Origin: Paenibacillus azoreducens | GTDB lineage: Bacteria; Bacillota; Bacilli; Paenibacillales; Paenibacillaceae | Assembly (NCBI RefSeq): GCF_021654775.1 | Contig: NZ_AP025343.1 | Coordinates: forward strand, 1,240,001-1,304,000 | Reading direction: 5' to 3' | Length of the DNA: 64,000 nucleotides | Shown here: piece by piece, positions 17,210 to 25,639 of the stretch | How the letters are laid out: the number at the start of each line of letters is the position of its first letter | Position numbering within the stretch: the first letter of the stretch is position 1 | Made by a program: the position numbers and the translations under genes | Notes under the pieces: generated by a model | Seen by the model: only the letters and a program-made list of their open reading frames with translations | What the model was told of the DNA's origin: nothing | Database searches by the model: none

Positions 17210-17296
17210 ATGATCGCTGAAATCCACAGCAAAATCTCAAGCTCTGGCAGTAACTTGGGCATGTTACCGCAATCTGAAAAAGGGATTTATATATAA
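17210..17296 (+). pseudogene. 28-codon N-terminal stub of a nuclease-like gene
   Basis: GGAGGG precedes ATG. MIAEIHSKISSSGSNL resembles the N-terminus of a PD-(D/E)XK family seen as 'MIAEIH-KISSSGSNL-DR-ED' (recalled from memory). After SGSNLGM the similarity is lost and the frame stops at 17296. Likely a truncated remnant. Confidence 0.3.
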
Positions 17297-17391
17297 TTTA
17301 AGCATCAGAAAGAGACGCGATAGAAGAATACGCCCAGAGGTTGATGAGAATTCCATCGGATGCCGATATTAAAACAAAAGGAGGTGGTATA

Positions 17392-17568
17392 ATGGATATT
17401 GCGGCTTTGTCTACTTCCATGAGTCAGGCGGCATTGGCTCAACAGGTAAGCCTATCGGTGCTCCGCATGGCTAAAGGCCAGGTGGAATTGCAAGGACAGG
17501 ATCTGGTCCAGATGATGGAAAAGAGCATTGATCCCAACTTGGGAAAACATATTGACGTTTCGGTGTGA
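17392..17568 (+). CDS. yjfB: YjfB family protein (putative motility-associated)
   Basis: 58 residues from ATG 17392 behind AAAGGAGGTGG; an in-frame TTG at 17341 is discarded. MDIAALSTSMSQAALAQQVSLSVLRMAKGQ, then a Gln-rich helix and DPNLGKHIDVSV, match the small YjfB family of Bacilli, often annotated as putative motility protein because of co-regulation with flagellar genes. No flagellar gene is nearby, so the genomic context does not help. Confidence 0.85.
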   Translation: MDIAALSTSMSQAALAQQVSLSVLRMAKGQVELQGQDLVQMMEKSIDPNLGKHIDVSV

Positions 17569-17665
17569 CCTTACTAAGAAAAATGGATTAACAGAGCACG
17601 CAGCTACTGCGTGTTCTTTTTGATTTCCCTCATTTTTGAGCTGGATAGCCATCATGGGCAACTAT

Positions 17666-17700
17666 GTTACGAAGTGAGTAAATTGGTAATGTATCTAAGG
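17666..17700. repeat. 35-bp direct repeat, copy 1
   Basis: Matches 17995-18029 with three differences. The core GTTACGAAGTGAGTA contains TTAC...GTAA half-sites, as in regulator operators. This copy marks the truncation point of the MFS fragment. Confidence 0.6.
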
Positions 17701-17827
17701 AGATGAAAGTTCCACTGGCCATCAACATACCCATCTCCGCTTTATTCGGCCCGATCTCCTCGAAGTAGAGCGGAAAGTAAGAGGAAATGATTGCAATAGT
17801 TCCATATAAGAAAAAGTTAAAAAACAT
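17690..17827 (-). pseudogene. MFS transporter N-terminal fragment
   Basis: Reads MFFNFFLYGTIAIISSYFPLYFEEIGPNKAEMGMLMASG, the first two helices of an MFS_1_like permease, then runs into a 35-bp repeat at 17666-17700 and ends. The rest of the gene is absent. Two C-terminal fragments of the same kind of permease lie at 5439 and 7206, so this region carries at least three pieces of such transporters. Confidence 0.6.
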
Positions 17828-17881
17828 AACGAAAAATTATTACATATATATTTTTTGTATATTTAATTGCATATGTATATA

Positions 17882-17911
17882 TTTACATTATTGATTTAAA
17901 TGTGGTAGTAT
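17882..17911 (+). promoter_or_regulatory. Candidate promoter
   Basis: TTTACA (17882-17887) and TAGTAT (17906-17911), 18 bp apart, in very AT-rich sequence upstream of a 26-codon ORF at 17958. Confidence 0.35.
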
Positions 17912-17957
17912 TTGGGACATGGGATAAACGATATTATATCCGAGGAGTCCTAAGCAA

Positions 17958-18038
17958 ATGTTAATCCAGGAGTATTGCTATAGGAGCTTGGGAAGTTACG
18001 AAGTGAGTAGATTGGTAATGCATCTTAGGGGTGGGTAA
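17958..18038 (+). CDS. 26-codon ORF spanning repeat copy 2
   Basis: GAGGAG precedes ATG at a suitable distance; MLIQEYCYRSLGSYEVSRLVMHLRGG includes the second 35-bp repeat (17995-18029). It may be a leader peptide or the remains of a regulator gene. Confidence 0.25.
   Translation: MLIQEYCYRSLGSYEVSRLVMHLRGG
17995..18029. repeat. 35-bp direct repeat, copy 2
   Basis: See copy 1 at 17666; same orientation, 329 bp apart. The segment between the copies holds the MFS fragment and a promoter-like sequence. Confidence 0.6.
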
Positions 18039-18111
18039 ATTGTTTTTTTTTCTCTAAAAATAGTGAAAATAAACCCTCTCCTCTTTAAATTTATTTTATA
18101 TTGTTTATTCT

Positions 18112-18507
18112 ATGTTAATGTTGATATTGTATTATGGTTATGTATTGTTGGATCGTCATCGATTAATTAAATCGAAAATCTATATATCGAAACCTAGTTT
18201 GACACAGGAAGATTCTATTGCAATAGAGCGGCTTGGGAATTTGATATCAACGTTTGAATACAGTTTTCTACTTTTATTCATTATTGCGATACTTATCATT
18301 CATATTCTTTTTCGAAAAAATATTAAAGTCATTACACACTTCCAGATGTTGAATATGTCCCTATTCGTAGGGATAGTACTAATAAATTTTATTATTTTTC
18401 GGTTCACTCACTTACCTATAGGTAATCTTATGCAACCATTATCATACCCCTCGTACATATTAGTGGGAGAATTTATCTGTGTCTTATGTTTGTGGATTAA
18501 AAAGTGA
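18112..18507 (+). CDS. Small membrane protein, unknown
   Basis: 131 residues with about four hydrophobic helices (near 1-12, 49-68, 84-101 and 112-128). The ATG at 18112 has no clear ribosome site. Very AT-rich. Followed by a long hairpin (18598-18631) and another small membrane gene. Not recognised. Confidence 0.5.
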   Translation: MLMLILYYGYVLLDRHRLIKSKIYISKPSLTQEDSIAIERLGNLISTFEYSFLLLFIIAILIIHILFRKNIKVITHFQMLNMSLFVGIVLINFIIFRFTHLPIGNLMQPLSYPSYILVGEFICVLCLWIKK

Positions 18508-18597
18508 CCTATAGTCCATCCGGCAGTCATGTGATTGTAACAGTGATTTAAGTAAAGCATATGGATTGATAAGTCAAATGTAGTAAATCATAAAATT

Positions 18598-18631
18598 AAT
18601 GAGTCCAGATAAATATCTATCTGGACTCATT
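18598..18631 (+). terminator. 14-bp perfect hairpin
   Basis: AATGAGTCCAGATA pairs fully with TATCTGGACTCATT across a six-base loop. There is no T-run, but stem strength suggests transcript termination or processing between the two small membrane genes. Confidence 0.5.
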
Positions 18632-18652
18632 GTGTTAGATTGGGGGAGTAGA

Positions 18653-18883
18653 ATGTTCTTTACGATTGGGTATACCGTTATTACATTATTGTATATTGCG
18701 ATTTTTATTTATCGTATAAGAAGGAATACTTTCTCTTCCTACTTAAAGGAGGAGATAGGATTAATAGCTATTTTTTTTATAATAAGCCCGGGGTTAAAAG
18801 TTCCAGGAATTCTTAAAGCTATTTATCTTTCAATTACATTATTAGTTTTCATTTATGGATGCACAAAAAATTATAAAAAATAA
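18653..18883 (+). CDS. Small membrane protein, unknown
   Basis: 76 residues from ATG 18653 with GGGGGAG upstream; three hydrophobic segments (FFTIGYTVITLLYIAIFIY, IGLIAIFFIISPG, AIYLSITLLVFIYGC). An in-frame ATG at 18599 lies inside the hairpin and is unlikely. Not recognised. Confidence 0.55.
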   Translation: MFFTIGYTVITLLYIAIFIYRIRRNTFSSYLKEEIGLIAIFFIISPGLKVPGILKAIYLSITLLVFIYGCTKNYKK

Positions 18884-18905
18884 GCTATTTCGAAAACATC
18901 GGTAA

Positions 18906-18940
18906 AAATCCCCTGCGGGCTACATACTAGCAGGGGATTT
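18906..18940. terminator. Bidirectional terminator
   Basis: AAATCCCCTGC (18906-18916) and GCAGGGGATTT (18930-18940), 11-bp stem, between the small membrane gene (plus) and the serine hydrolase gene (minus), which converge here. Confidence 0.75.
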
Positions 18941-18994
18941 GTTGGCGTCAACCGACGGACATTATGCGTTAGCAGAAATAACAAGTTATTTCAT

Positions 18995-20497
18995 TCATTG
19001 CGAAACGCCCTTCACAAAGAATAGTTTACTCTTGCGAATAAGTAATACTACTTTAACAATACCAATGCATAACGATAACAAGCAAAGGGTAAACATCAGA
19101 TGTCCAATGCCTGGTAAAAACGAGAAGACCATACTCCATGGAGCTAAGTAATTCTCTATGATGATTAGGATTGCAGCAGGAATAATGATGTTAAAGATAA
19201 GAAGACAGGTTATAAAAACAAAGATCCGAAAAGGACTGGTCTTACCTTTTTTACTCCATTTAAAGAGGTTGTAAATTGATATGCCCATTAAAGTTATGAT
19301 GCCTGAACAAATAAGGTCGATCACAACGTAGGTTCCGGATATGTTGGAAATCCCCTCTTGTGATGGTTCTTGACCCTTCATAATTTCATTAATTCCTGAT
19401 GCAAACATGCCGAGGTGACGACCGCGAACGAGATAATCTTGGGAGTTAATCAATACCACGATGCCCGTATCCCCATCCAGTATCATATCAGAGTGGAAGC
19501 TCTCTATATCCCCACTGTGATGAATGGTGTTACCGCCAATTTCCCATCCCATGCCGTAATAACCACTCACTGACGGAGCGTATGGCTGGTGCATTTGCGA
19601 GATACTTTCGGCAGACGCTATGGATGTATGACGAAACCTTCCATTATTGAGTTGGGCGATCAAATAATTTGCCATATCCTCTGCACTGGAAATGAGGTAG
19701 CCGGATGCAAGCAGGGACGGATTATCCGGCTGCTTCATAGGAACCATAAAGCCAAAGATGGATTGATATCCTGTGGCTAACCCCTCATTTTTTGCCTTTT
19801 GCGTAGAAGTGAAGCTATTTCTCATCTCCAAGGGTTTGAAAATATGGTTTTGAATATACTCGGAATAGGACTCATTGGAGACAGATTGAACAATTCCGCC
19901 AAGTATATCGTAATTTAAATTGGAATATTGAAATGTGGAGCCTACAGGTTCGGTTAGGGATGTGTGTTTCAGATGAACGATAAGCTCATCAATAGATGGA
20001 ATAGTGTTCGAGAATACGCGTCGGCCATCATAGGTGGATAATCCACTGACCTGATGCAAAAGATCCTTGACTAAAATCTTCCTAGACGCATCCTGATCGG
20101 CTAATCTAAAGTTCGGTAAATAGTTCTGTACAGGTGCATCCAGGTTGATTTTTCCCTGTTCAACCAGTTGCATCGTGGCCAAAGCCGTAAATGATTTGCT
20201 GCTTGAGCCTATAATAAAAGGAGTTTGAGGAGTAATCGGTTGCTGATTGGGACCGGAGATCCCATACCCTTTTAAGTAGACCACTTGCTCTCCCTTCACA
20301 ATTCCTACAGCAACACCTGGAATTTGAAGCTTGTTCATCAGAGATTCTACATAAGTATCGATTTTTGCTGTATGGGCGATAGTTTGCGCCGGGTTCGCAT
20401 GAACGTTATGCGTTTGCAGAGGTGTTAAAACATCACCTGTGAACATGATGAGTAGGATCATTACCAGTCTAAACATTAGGCTTCTTTTTTGCTCCAT
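18995..20497 (-). CDS. Serine hydrolase (beta-lactamase/PBP4* family) with C-terminal membrane domain
   Basis: 500 residues. A signal peptide (about 1-34) is followed by a class C-like hydrolase: catalytic Ser in SSSK at 98-101, YSN near 190, HSG near 325. These families hydrolyse D-amino-acyl bonds or esters and only some act on beta-lactams. After residue ~385 there are three to four membrane helices in place of the usual lipocalin-like tail, so the enzyme is held in the membrane with its active site outside. Convergent with the small membrane genes. Confidence 0.85.
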   Translation of the reverse strand: MEQKRSLMFRLVMILLIMFTGDVLTPLQTHNVHANPAQTIAHTAKIDTYVESLMNKLQIPGVAVGIVKGEQVVYLKGYGISGPNQQPITPQTPFIIGSSSKSFTALATMQLVEQGKINLDAPVQNYLPNFRLADQDASRKILVKDLLHQVSGLSTYDGRRVFSNTIPSIDELIVHLKHTSLTEPVGSTFQYSNLNYDILGGIVQSVSNESYSEYIQNHIFKPLEMRNSFTSTQKAKNEGLATGYQSIFGFMVPMKQPDNPSLLASGYLISSAEDMANYLIAQLNNGRFRHTSIASAESISQMHQPYAPSVSGYYGMGWEIGGNTIHHSGDIESFHSDMILDGDTGIVVLINSQDYLVRGRHLGMFASGINEIMKGQEPSQEGISNISGTYVVIDLICSGIITLMGISIYNLFKWSKKGKTSPFRIFVFITCLLIFNIIIPAAILIIIENYLAPWSMVFSFLPGIGHLMFTLCLLSLCIGIVKVVLLIRKSKLFFVKGVSQ

Positions 20498-20771
20498 CTC
20501 TCTATTTACTCCTTTTCCCTGGGGTTGTTTCTCTTTGTGTAAATATGGATTTGTTTAACACCTCTTCATTTTAATGGACTTAGACATGTCGTAACACCGT
20601 CTTTAGGATGGTATACGAACTGGACCTTTGTCGAGATAATGCCCAAATATTGGATGAGGACTGTATATAAAATCTTGTGTTCCCGAGCCTTTGGAGAAGA
20701 ACAATTCATCGTTTTTTTGGAGCCGATCCAACCAAAATTCTCGTTCAGAAAATCGACCGAAGAGGGAATGA

Positions 20772-21047
20772 ATGAAAGGATTGATACACCATATGAATAG
20801 CTTGTTAATCAGCAGTTCGATATTTGTGCTATGTTGCATAATTTATCAGTTGTTTTATTTTAAATTTGAACAAAGAATTTCAAATACAGGACTAGCGATT
20901 ATGGGTACATCTCTTATATTCATTAAAGATAGTTTTAGAGAAGAATTCCGGATTTTATTCTTTATATTGTTATCAGCCTTTATTATATTAGGAGTTCTGC
21001 CCATTTTATTGTTCGGGACTAAATTAATTAAAAATTTGAGGAAATAA
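20772..21047 (+). CDS. Small membrane protein, unknown
   Basis: 91 residues, three hydrophobic helices (LISSSIFVLCCIIYQLFYF, GLAIMGTSLIFI, ILFFILLSAFIILGVLPILLFG). GAGGG lies seven bases before the ATG. A terminator follows at 21053. Resembles the immunity-type small membrane proteins common in Bacilli only in form. Confidence 0.55.
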   Translation: MKGLIHHMNSLLISSSIFVLCCIIYQLFYFKFEQRISNTGLAIMGTSLIFIKDSFREEFRILFFILLSAFIILGVLPILLFGTKLIKNLRK

Positions 21048-21052
21048 GAATT

Positions 21053-21108
21053 AAAACCTTTGAAACACTGCGGGATAAATTGCGTTGTTGTAGTGTTATG
21101 GTTTTTTT
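21053..21108 (+). terminator. Rho-independent terminator
   Basis: AAAACC and AACACT pair with AGTGTT and GGTTTT across a loop, followed by T-rich sequence. Confidence 0.55.
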
Positions 21109-21132
21109 GTTTCAGGATAAAGGAGTGCTAAA

Positions 21133-21417
21133 ATGTTGAAAAAATGGAGATTTTTAATATTATTGGTGGTTTTGGGTCTTACTGCAATGTATTATGTGTA
21201 TATCATGAGTGAGTCTAGTACAACAGCCGGAGTTACTATTGCTGAAGTTAATAAGAATAGTATTGTGGTAGTTAATGCTGTTGGAGAAAAAACGAAGTTA
21301 ATTGTTCCCAGAGGAATTGATACGAGCTGCCTAAACAAGAAAGATTTCTACTTTGTCGACTATTACTCTAACATTTTTAGGAAGAGCACATTAAGAGAAA
21401 TCCATAAAGCCTATTAG
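21133..21417 (+). CDS. Small exported or membrane-anchored protein, unknown
   Basis: 94 residues: Lys-rich start, one membrane helix (about 7-24), then a small beta-rich domain (GVTIAEVNKNSIVVVNAVGEKTKLIVPRG). AAAGGAG precedes ATG. It could be a DUF-type OB or SH3-like extracytoplasmic domain. Not recognised. Confidence 0.6.
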   Translation: MLKKWRFLILLVVLGLTAMYYVYIMSESSTTAGVTIAEVNKNSIVVVNAVGEKTKLIVPRGIDTSCLNKKDFYFVDYYSNIFRKSTLREIHKAY

Positions 21418-21480
21418 TTTGAACATAGATTATGTTTTCCTTAAAAACATTGCAAGCATAGTGGTCAAGACCCCATAGCG

Positions 21481-21565
21481 TGAGACAAATCAAAACACCT
21501 TCAAGTGAAATCTACTATGTCGTAAGATATAGGGACAATCTTGGAGGTGTTTTTTCAGTGTCCAC
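21481..21565 (+). mobile_element. Solo IS3-family left end (relic)
   Basis: About 80 bp closely matching the IS end at 10902: starts TGAGACAAA, carries the CACCTTCAAG...CTTGGAGGTG hairpin and the T-run. The orfA start is not preserved beyond this. It sits at the border between the decayed region and the LacI-controlled operon. Confidence 0.6.
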
Positions 21566-21619
21566 TAAATGGGGGCTTGACCATGGCCGCTTCGTTCGCT
21601 TTGCGTTTCGCTGCAGTTA

Positions 21620-22642
21620 TTACGTTGAACTGCGCACAACCAAACGGGTAGGCAAAATAACCTTCTTAGGCAGCAGCTGGTTTCCGTTTATTCTGTCTAT
21701 TAAGTTATCGACAGCGACCATACCAATTTCTTTGGTTGGCACATCGATCGTAGACAGCGGGGGGTTAGAATATTTGGATACCTCAATGTTGGACAGCCCT
21801 ATAACAGCCACTTCATTAGGAACGGAGATGTCGTTGTTATACAAGCCGTTGAGGGCAGCCATGGCCATTAAATCGCTGCCGACGAAGAAAGCGGTGGGAA
21901 GGTTCTTGGCTTGACATAAATGATTGATTTGTTCGATGCAGACCGTTTCATCCCACATGCAATCCATCACCCAATCGGGATTTACGGTTAATCCGGCAGC
22001 ATGCATGGTGGCATAGTAGCCTTGATAGCGGCGGCTGCCTTTCAAGTTGCCTCTTAATCCGCCTCCTCCGATATATCCAATATGGGTGTGCCCCTTTTCA
22101 ATGAGGTGGTTGACGGCCATCGAAGCAACATGGTAATGATCATAACCCACGTTATCGATATCCTCGCGTTCTGTATCAATCCCCACGATGTACGGCACCT
22201 GCTTGCGGATGTACTCATAGGTTTCGTTGTTCAAAGATTCCATGAGGATCAGACCGGTAATCGGTTCACTGAAGGTATTGAATAAGATTTTATTGTTATT
22301 CAGTTCAATACCGGTCCGAATAAAGTCAAGATTATACCCTGCGCTGAGCAAGCGTTCTTCCACGCCGGATAAGATCGACATGAAATAAGGATCATTGTAT
22401 TTATCTTTAGTCACGCTTAATACGCACCCGATTTTGATGTGTGACTTGCTTTTGGAATGATCTTTGGTTGAAACTTTTCGCTTGGGGCTTGAACTGATTT
22501 TATAGTTAAGCTGCGTAACGGCTTGCCACACTCTTTCCCTTGTTTCATCCGTGATTTTATATTTCGTATCATTGTTTAAAACTCTGGATACGGTGGCAGT
22601 GGATACATTGGCTAATTTGGCAACATCCCGAATCGTACTCAT
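21620..22642 (-). CDS. LacI-family transcriptional repressor
   Basis: 340 residues: N-terminal helix-turn-helix (STIRDVAKLANVSTATVSRVLNND, residues 2-25), hinge near 45-60, then a periplasmic-binding-protein-like sensor domain (IKIGCVLSVTKDKYNDPYFMSILSGVEE to the end). AAAGGAG before ATG. Divergent from the DUF4832 operon at 22990. The 347-bp gap holds two tandem pairs of GTTRCGT half-sites, so it most likely represses that operon and itself. The ligand is unknown but should be the sugar the operon handles. Confidence 0.92.
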   Translation of the reverse strand: MSTIRDVAKLANVSTATVSRVLNNDTKYKITDETRERVWQAVTQLNYKISSSPKRKVSTKDHSKSKSHIKIGCVLSVTKDKYNDPYFMSILSGVEERLLSAGYNLDFIRTGIELNNNKILFNTFSEPITGLILMESLNNETYEYIRKQVPYIVGIDTEREDIDNVGYDHYHVASMAVNHLIEKGHTHIGYIGGGGLRGNLKGSRRYQGYYATMHAAGLTVNPDWVMDCMWDETVCIEQINHLCQAKNLPTAFFVGSDLMAMAALNGLYNNDISVPNEVAVIGLSNIEVSKYSNPPLSTIDVPTKEIGMVAVDNLIDRINGNQLLPKKVILPTRLVVRSST

Positions 22643-22730
22643 CTATTGCACAATCTCCTTTTAGGTTACTAATTTAGAGTTTATAGGAATGTTACACTTC
22701 AAACAATAATTATCCTGCTTGTTATTTATT

Positions 22731-22752
22731 TGTTGCGTGAAATGTTGCGTGA
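22731..22752. promoter_or_regulatory. Tandem half-sites near lacI
   Basis: TGTTGCGTGA occurs twice, 12 bp apart (22731-22740, 22743-22752). With the pair at 22923 it suggests operator half-sites of the LacI-family protein. Confidence 0.4.
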
Positions 22753-22858
22753 TATTGTTTCGTTCTTACAGCTTACATGTGTTTACGGTTAAAATCAACC
22801 ATATCTTGTCCGTGTCGCGGAATGTAACATGAAATTTTACAATATTTTAAAATTAATG

Positions 22859-22886
22859 TTGCAAGATTGCGTACGTATGATATAAC
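22859..22886 (+). promoter_or_regulatory. Operon promoter candidate
   Basis: TTGCAA (22859-22864) and TATAAC (22881-22886), 16 bp apart, about 100 bp before the first operon gene. Confidence 0.45.
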
Positions 22887-22922
22887 ATGAAATCACTAAA
22901 CAAAATATTTGTTTTCGCGACT

Positions 22923-22944
22923 AATAACGTAACAATAACGTAAC
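22923..22944. promoter_or_regulatory. Perfect 11-bp tandem repeat, likely operator
   Basis: AATAACGTAAC twice in a row, directly downstream of the promoter candidate; its complement contains GTTACGT, related to the GTTGCGT pair at 22731 in opposite orientation. Confidence 0.5.
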
Positions 22945-22989
22945 AAAATACAATCTCTGATTCGTACATGGCAGGGAGCTGAAAAGAAC

Positions 22990-24354
22990 GTGAACAAAGC
23001 AGTGACGGTTTACCCATTGATATTAGACGACATGATTAGCAACCCAGGCATTGGTTTTACGGCAGCACCGGGGTTAATGGGGGACCCGGAGCGTATTTAT
23101 GACAATCGGGGGGAAGAGCAGGGAAAATATAAGTTCACGGAAGACAGCAAAACCTGCAACCATCCTGACAGCAAAGTGTATTTCTGCAACGTGCGCTGGC
23201 GGGACGTGGAGACGGCTCAAGGGGTGTACAACTGGGAAGTGCTGGAGGAAAAGCTGGACTACCCCAAATCGATCGGATGTACGGCAGTGGTTCGTTGTTC
23301 GCCCTATGCTTTAAGCGAAGAGGATGATATACCGGCATGGTTTCGGGCGGAATATCCGGAGGAACCCGACTTTCCCTTCTGGAGAGTAGACCCGAAGGAA
23401 ACGCCGTATGTGGCGTATTGGTCTGAATTTATTAGGGCATTTGCCGCACGGTTTGACGGGCACCCGGTCATCAGTTCGGTGGATTTGACGATTGTAGGGG
23501 CCTGGGGGGAAGGCGGGGGAACCGAGTTTTTAGACCCGGAGGCGATTCAGCAAATTACGGATGCCTACTTCGACGGGTTTAAAATCACGCCTCTTCAGGC
23601 GCTACTGCATGACTCGATGTCGATCCGGATCATCAAGGACCGTAAAGCCAAAGTGGGCTTTCGCGTCGATTGCTTGGGGGATATGGGAGGATTTCATGGC
23701 AAAGCGTGGTCGCATATGACCGATTTCTACCCCCAGAATATTCAGAATTTTAACATGGGCGATGCTTGGGAGAAGGCTCCGGTGCTGTTTGAAGCATGCT
23801 GGCATATGAATGACTGGTATCTGCAGGGCTGGGATATCGATTATATCATTCAAGAAACGTTGAAGTGGCATATTACCTCCTTTAACAACAAAGGGACGAT
23901 TGTTCCGGAACCGTGGAAAGAGAAAGTCAAGGCTTGGCTGAACAAGATGGGATACCGCTTCGAACTAAGGAAGTTTACGTATGACTCTGTCGTGAAGGCG
24001 GGGGGAGAGCTGGAAATCCGTGCTTTGTGGGCCAACGTGGGAGTGGCTCCGATCTATCATCGTTATCCGCTTGTGGTAAGGCTTATCGGCCATGATCAAA
24101 CGTATACGCTGCATAGCAGAGAAGATATTCGGGAATGGCTGCCGGACGAAGACATTGCCTGGGAGGAAAGCTTCGCTCTGCCGGGCGGAATGTCCGAAGG
24201 AGAGTATCGTTTGGAAATCGGCATCGAAACCGGCGTGAAAGAAATCGGAAATATCCGATTGGCGATCGAGGGATACACGCAAGGCTATTACCCGATGGGT
24301 AAGATCTTAGTTGAACGGAGGGAAGAAGGGAATGGAGAGGCAGCTAGATTTTAA
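22990..24354 (+). CDS. DUF4832 glycoside-hydrolase-like protein
   Basis: About 454 residues, cytoplasmic (no signal). The N-terminal ~320 residues look like a TIM barrel of the beta-galactosidase/GH-A type: VYFCNVRWRDVETAQGVYNWEVLEEKL, VVRCSPYAL, then IVGAWGEGGGTEF with a strand-end Glu suitable as acid/base. The C-terminal ~110 residues (FELRKFTYDSVVKAGGELEIRALWANVGVAPIY) are the beta-sandwich named DUF4832. GTG start behind GGGAGC. It is the first gene of the operon and its end overlaps the acyltransferase gene by 23 bp. The substrate is unknown; activity as a glycosidase is inferred from fold. Confidence 0.75.
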   Translation: MNKAVTVYPLILDDMISNPGIGFTAAPGLMGDPERIYDNRGEEQGKYKFTEDSKTCNHPDSKVYFCNVRWRDVETAQGVYNWEVLEEKLDYPKSIGCTAVVRCSPYALSEEDDIPAWFRAEYPEEPDFPFWRVDPKETPYVAYWSEFIRAFAARFDGHPVISSVDLTIVGAWGEGGGTEFLDPEAIQQITDAYFDGFKITPLQALLHDSMSIRIIKDRKAKVGFRVDCLGDMGGFHGKAWSHMTDFYPQNIQNFNMGDAWEKAPVLFEACWHMNDWYLQGWDIDYIIQETLKWHITSFNNKGTIVPEPWKEKVKAWLNKMGYRFELRKFTYDSVVKAGGELEIRALWANVGVAPIYHRYPLVVRLIGHDQTYTLHSREDIREWLPDEDIAWEESFALPGGMSEGEYRLEIGIETGVKEIGNIRLAIEGYTQGYYPMGKILVERREEGNGEAARF

Positions 24355-25639
24355 CGAGTGTATGGCCATCTGTAATTTTGATTATTTGCCTGAAGGGTTG
24401 GAAGCCAAATATAACCGCTATCATCCGGATGACAAGTCCCATCTCATTCCGCGCGATTTCCTGTCCGAACTCTTCGAGCAATACCAAATTCCCGAACATA
24501 CCCGGCAATGGATCATTCGTGGGATTGAGGAGATAGAAACTCATACCGTATTATTTCATTTCACCAAATTTTTAGTGGAGGACATGTGCTCTGCGCGCAA
24601 TCGCTGTGATGAGACCCACTATACCAATATGACTCCGGAATGCATGAACCAACACGGAGATTTATATTCATTTCTTTTGCTGCTGGCCTGTGTTGTCCCT
24701 TCCATGGAAATGCTGCAAAAACGTTCCGTACCCCAAGCGTACTATAAGCAAATCCCTCATCAGCCCCTGAAGCTTCAGTTGGAAAGAATGGTATCGCACG
24801 GCGATGCCAAGGTTCATGATTTTCCATGGGCGATGAATTTTTATACTTGCTCCATCTTTTTGTTGGACCGGTTTTATTTTATTCCATACCGGTTTGGGGA
24901 TCCATTTACCATGTTCCGCCATGTAAATACGCAAGAAGTGATTGCCCTTCGGCACGCGGGTGAAGAATTTCGCAGCGATGGACAACGAAATGGAATCAAT
25001 GATGTGTATGACCCGCATGGATGCTTCACTTCAGAATGGCTGGAGAACAGTGAATCGATCAGAGCCAACCGGATCAATCCGATGGGGTTCGTAGAAAGAG
25101 AAACAACGTCGATCTTAAAAAAGGAATGGGAACCGGCACTTCGGGAAGGGGATATGCTTTTAGCGCTGCACATTCCATCCGGGCCCGGATATACGCCGGA
25201 ACGGCTGAAGAATTCCATGTCCATGGCCATTGAATTCTATGATAAATATTTTCCGGAGTTGCCCATCAAAGGTTTCTGGAGCGCAAGCTGGCTTTATGAT
25301 ACCCGGTTATCGCTCATTTTGGACAACGAAAAAAGCAATATCGTCTGCGTTCAACGACAGTTCTATAATTATCCGACTCTGGAAGGGGACGGGATGCTGC
25401 GCTATGAAGTCTTTGGAGACCGAAACATCGATCCGGTCCGCATCCCCGGCGGATTTACAACCTCGCTGCAAAAAGCGGCTGCAGCCTATATGCAGACAGG
25501 CGCACGCTTTAACACGTTAAGCATGATTGTATTGAAGGAAGACATCGAACGGATCGGCAGCATGCCTTATATTACAGACGCAGATATGGAGCAATTCCAC
25601 AAGACCGTTGACAGCCATCTAAGGGAGGTAAGTGGATGA
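24332..25639 (+). CDS. NAT_N/GNAT_C acyltransferase-domain protein
   Basis: 435 residues from ATG 24332 (GGAGGG upstream). It resembles proteins annotated 'acyltransferase domain-containing', with an N-terminal helical NAT_N-like part (about 1-130) and a C-terminal GNAT-like part (ALREGDMLLALHIPSGPGYTPERLKNSMSMA, IKGFWSASWLYD, LEGDGMLRYEVFG). This family is known from natural-product N-acylation. In sugar operons its acceptor may be an amino or hydroxyl group of the imported sugar; this is inference. It overlaps both neighbours (23 bp and 4 bp), so translation is coupled with the two DUF4832 genes. Confidence 0.7.
   Translation: MERQLDFNECMAICNFDYLPEGLEAKYNRYHPDDKSHLIPRDFLSELFEQYQIPEHTRQWIIRGIEEIETHTVLFHFTKFLVEDMCSARNRCDETHYTNMTPECMNQHGDLYSFLLLLACVVPSMEMLQKRSVPQAYYKQIPHQPLKLQLERMVSHGDAKVHDFPWAMNFYTCSIFLLDRFYFIPYRFGDPFTMFRHVNTQEVIALRHAGEEFRSDGQRNGINDVYDPHGCFTSEWLENSESIRANRINPMGFVERETTSILKKEWEPALREGDMLLALHIPSGPGYTPERLKNSMSMAIEFYDKYFPELPIKGFWSASWLYDTRLSLILDNEKSNIVCVQRQFYNYPTLEGDGMLRYEVFGDRNIDPVRIPGGFTTSLQKAAAAYMQTGARFNTLSMIVLKEDIERIGSMPYITDADMEQFHKTVDSHLREVSG

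Noticed and set aside
20603..20839. Minus-strand frame of 78 codons
   Set aside because: It overlaps the start of the plus-strand small membrane gene, has no convincing ribosome site and no recognised motif; a relic cannot be excluded.
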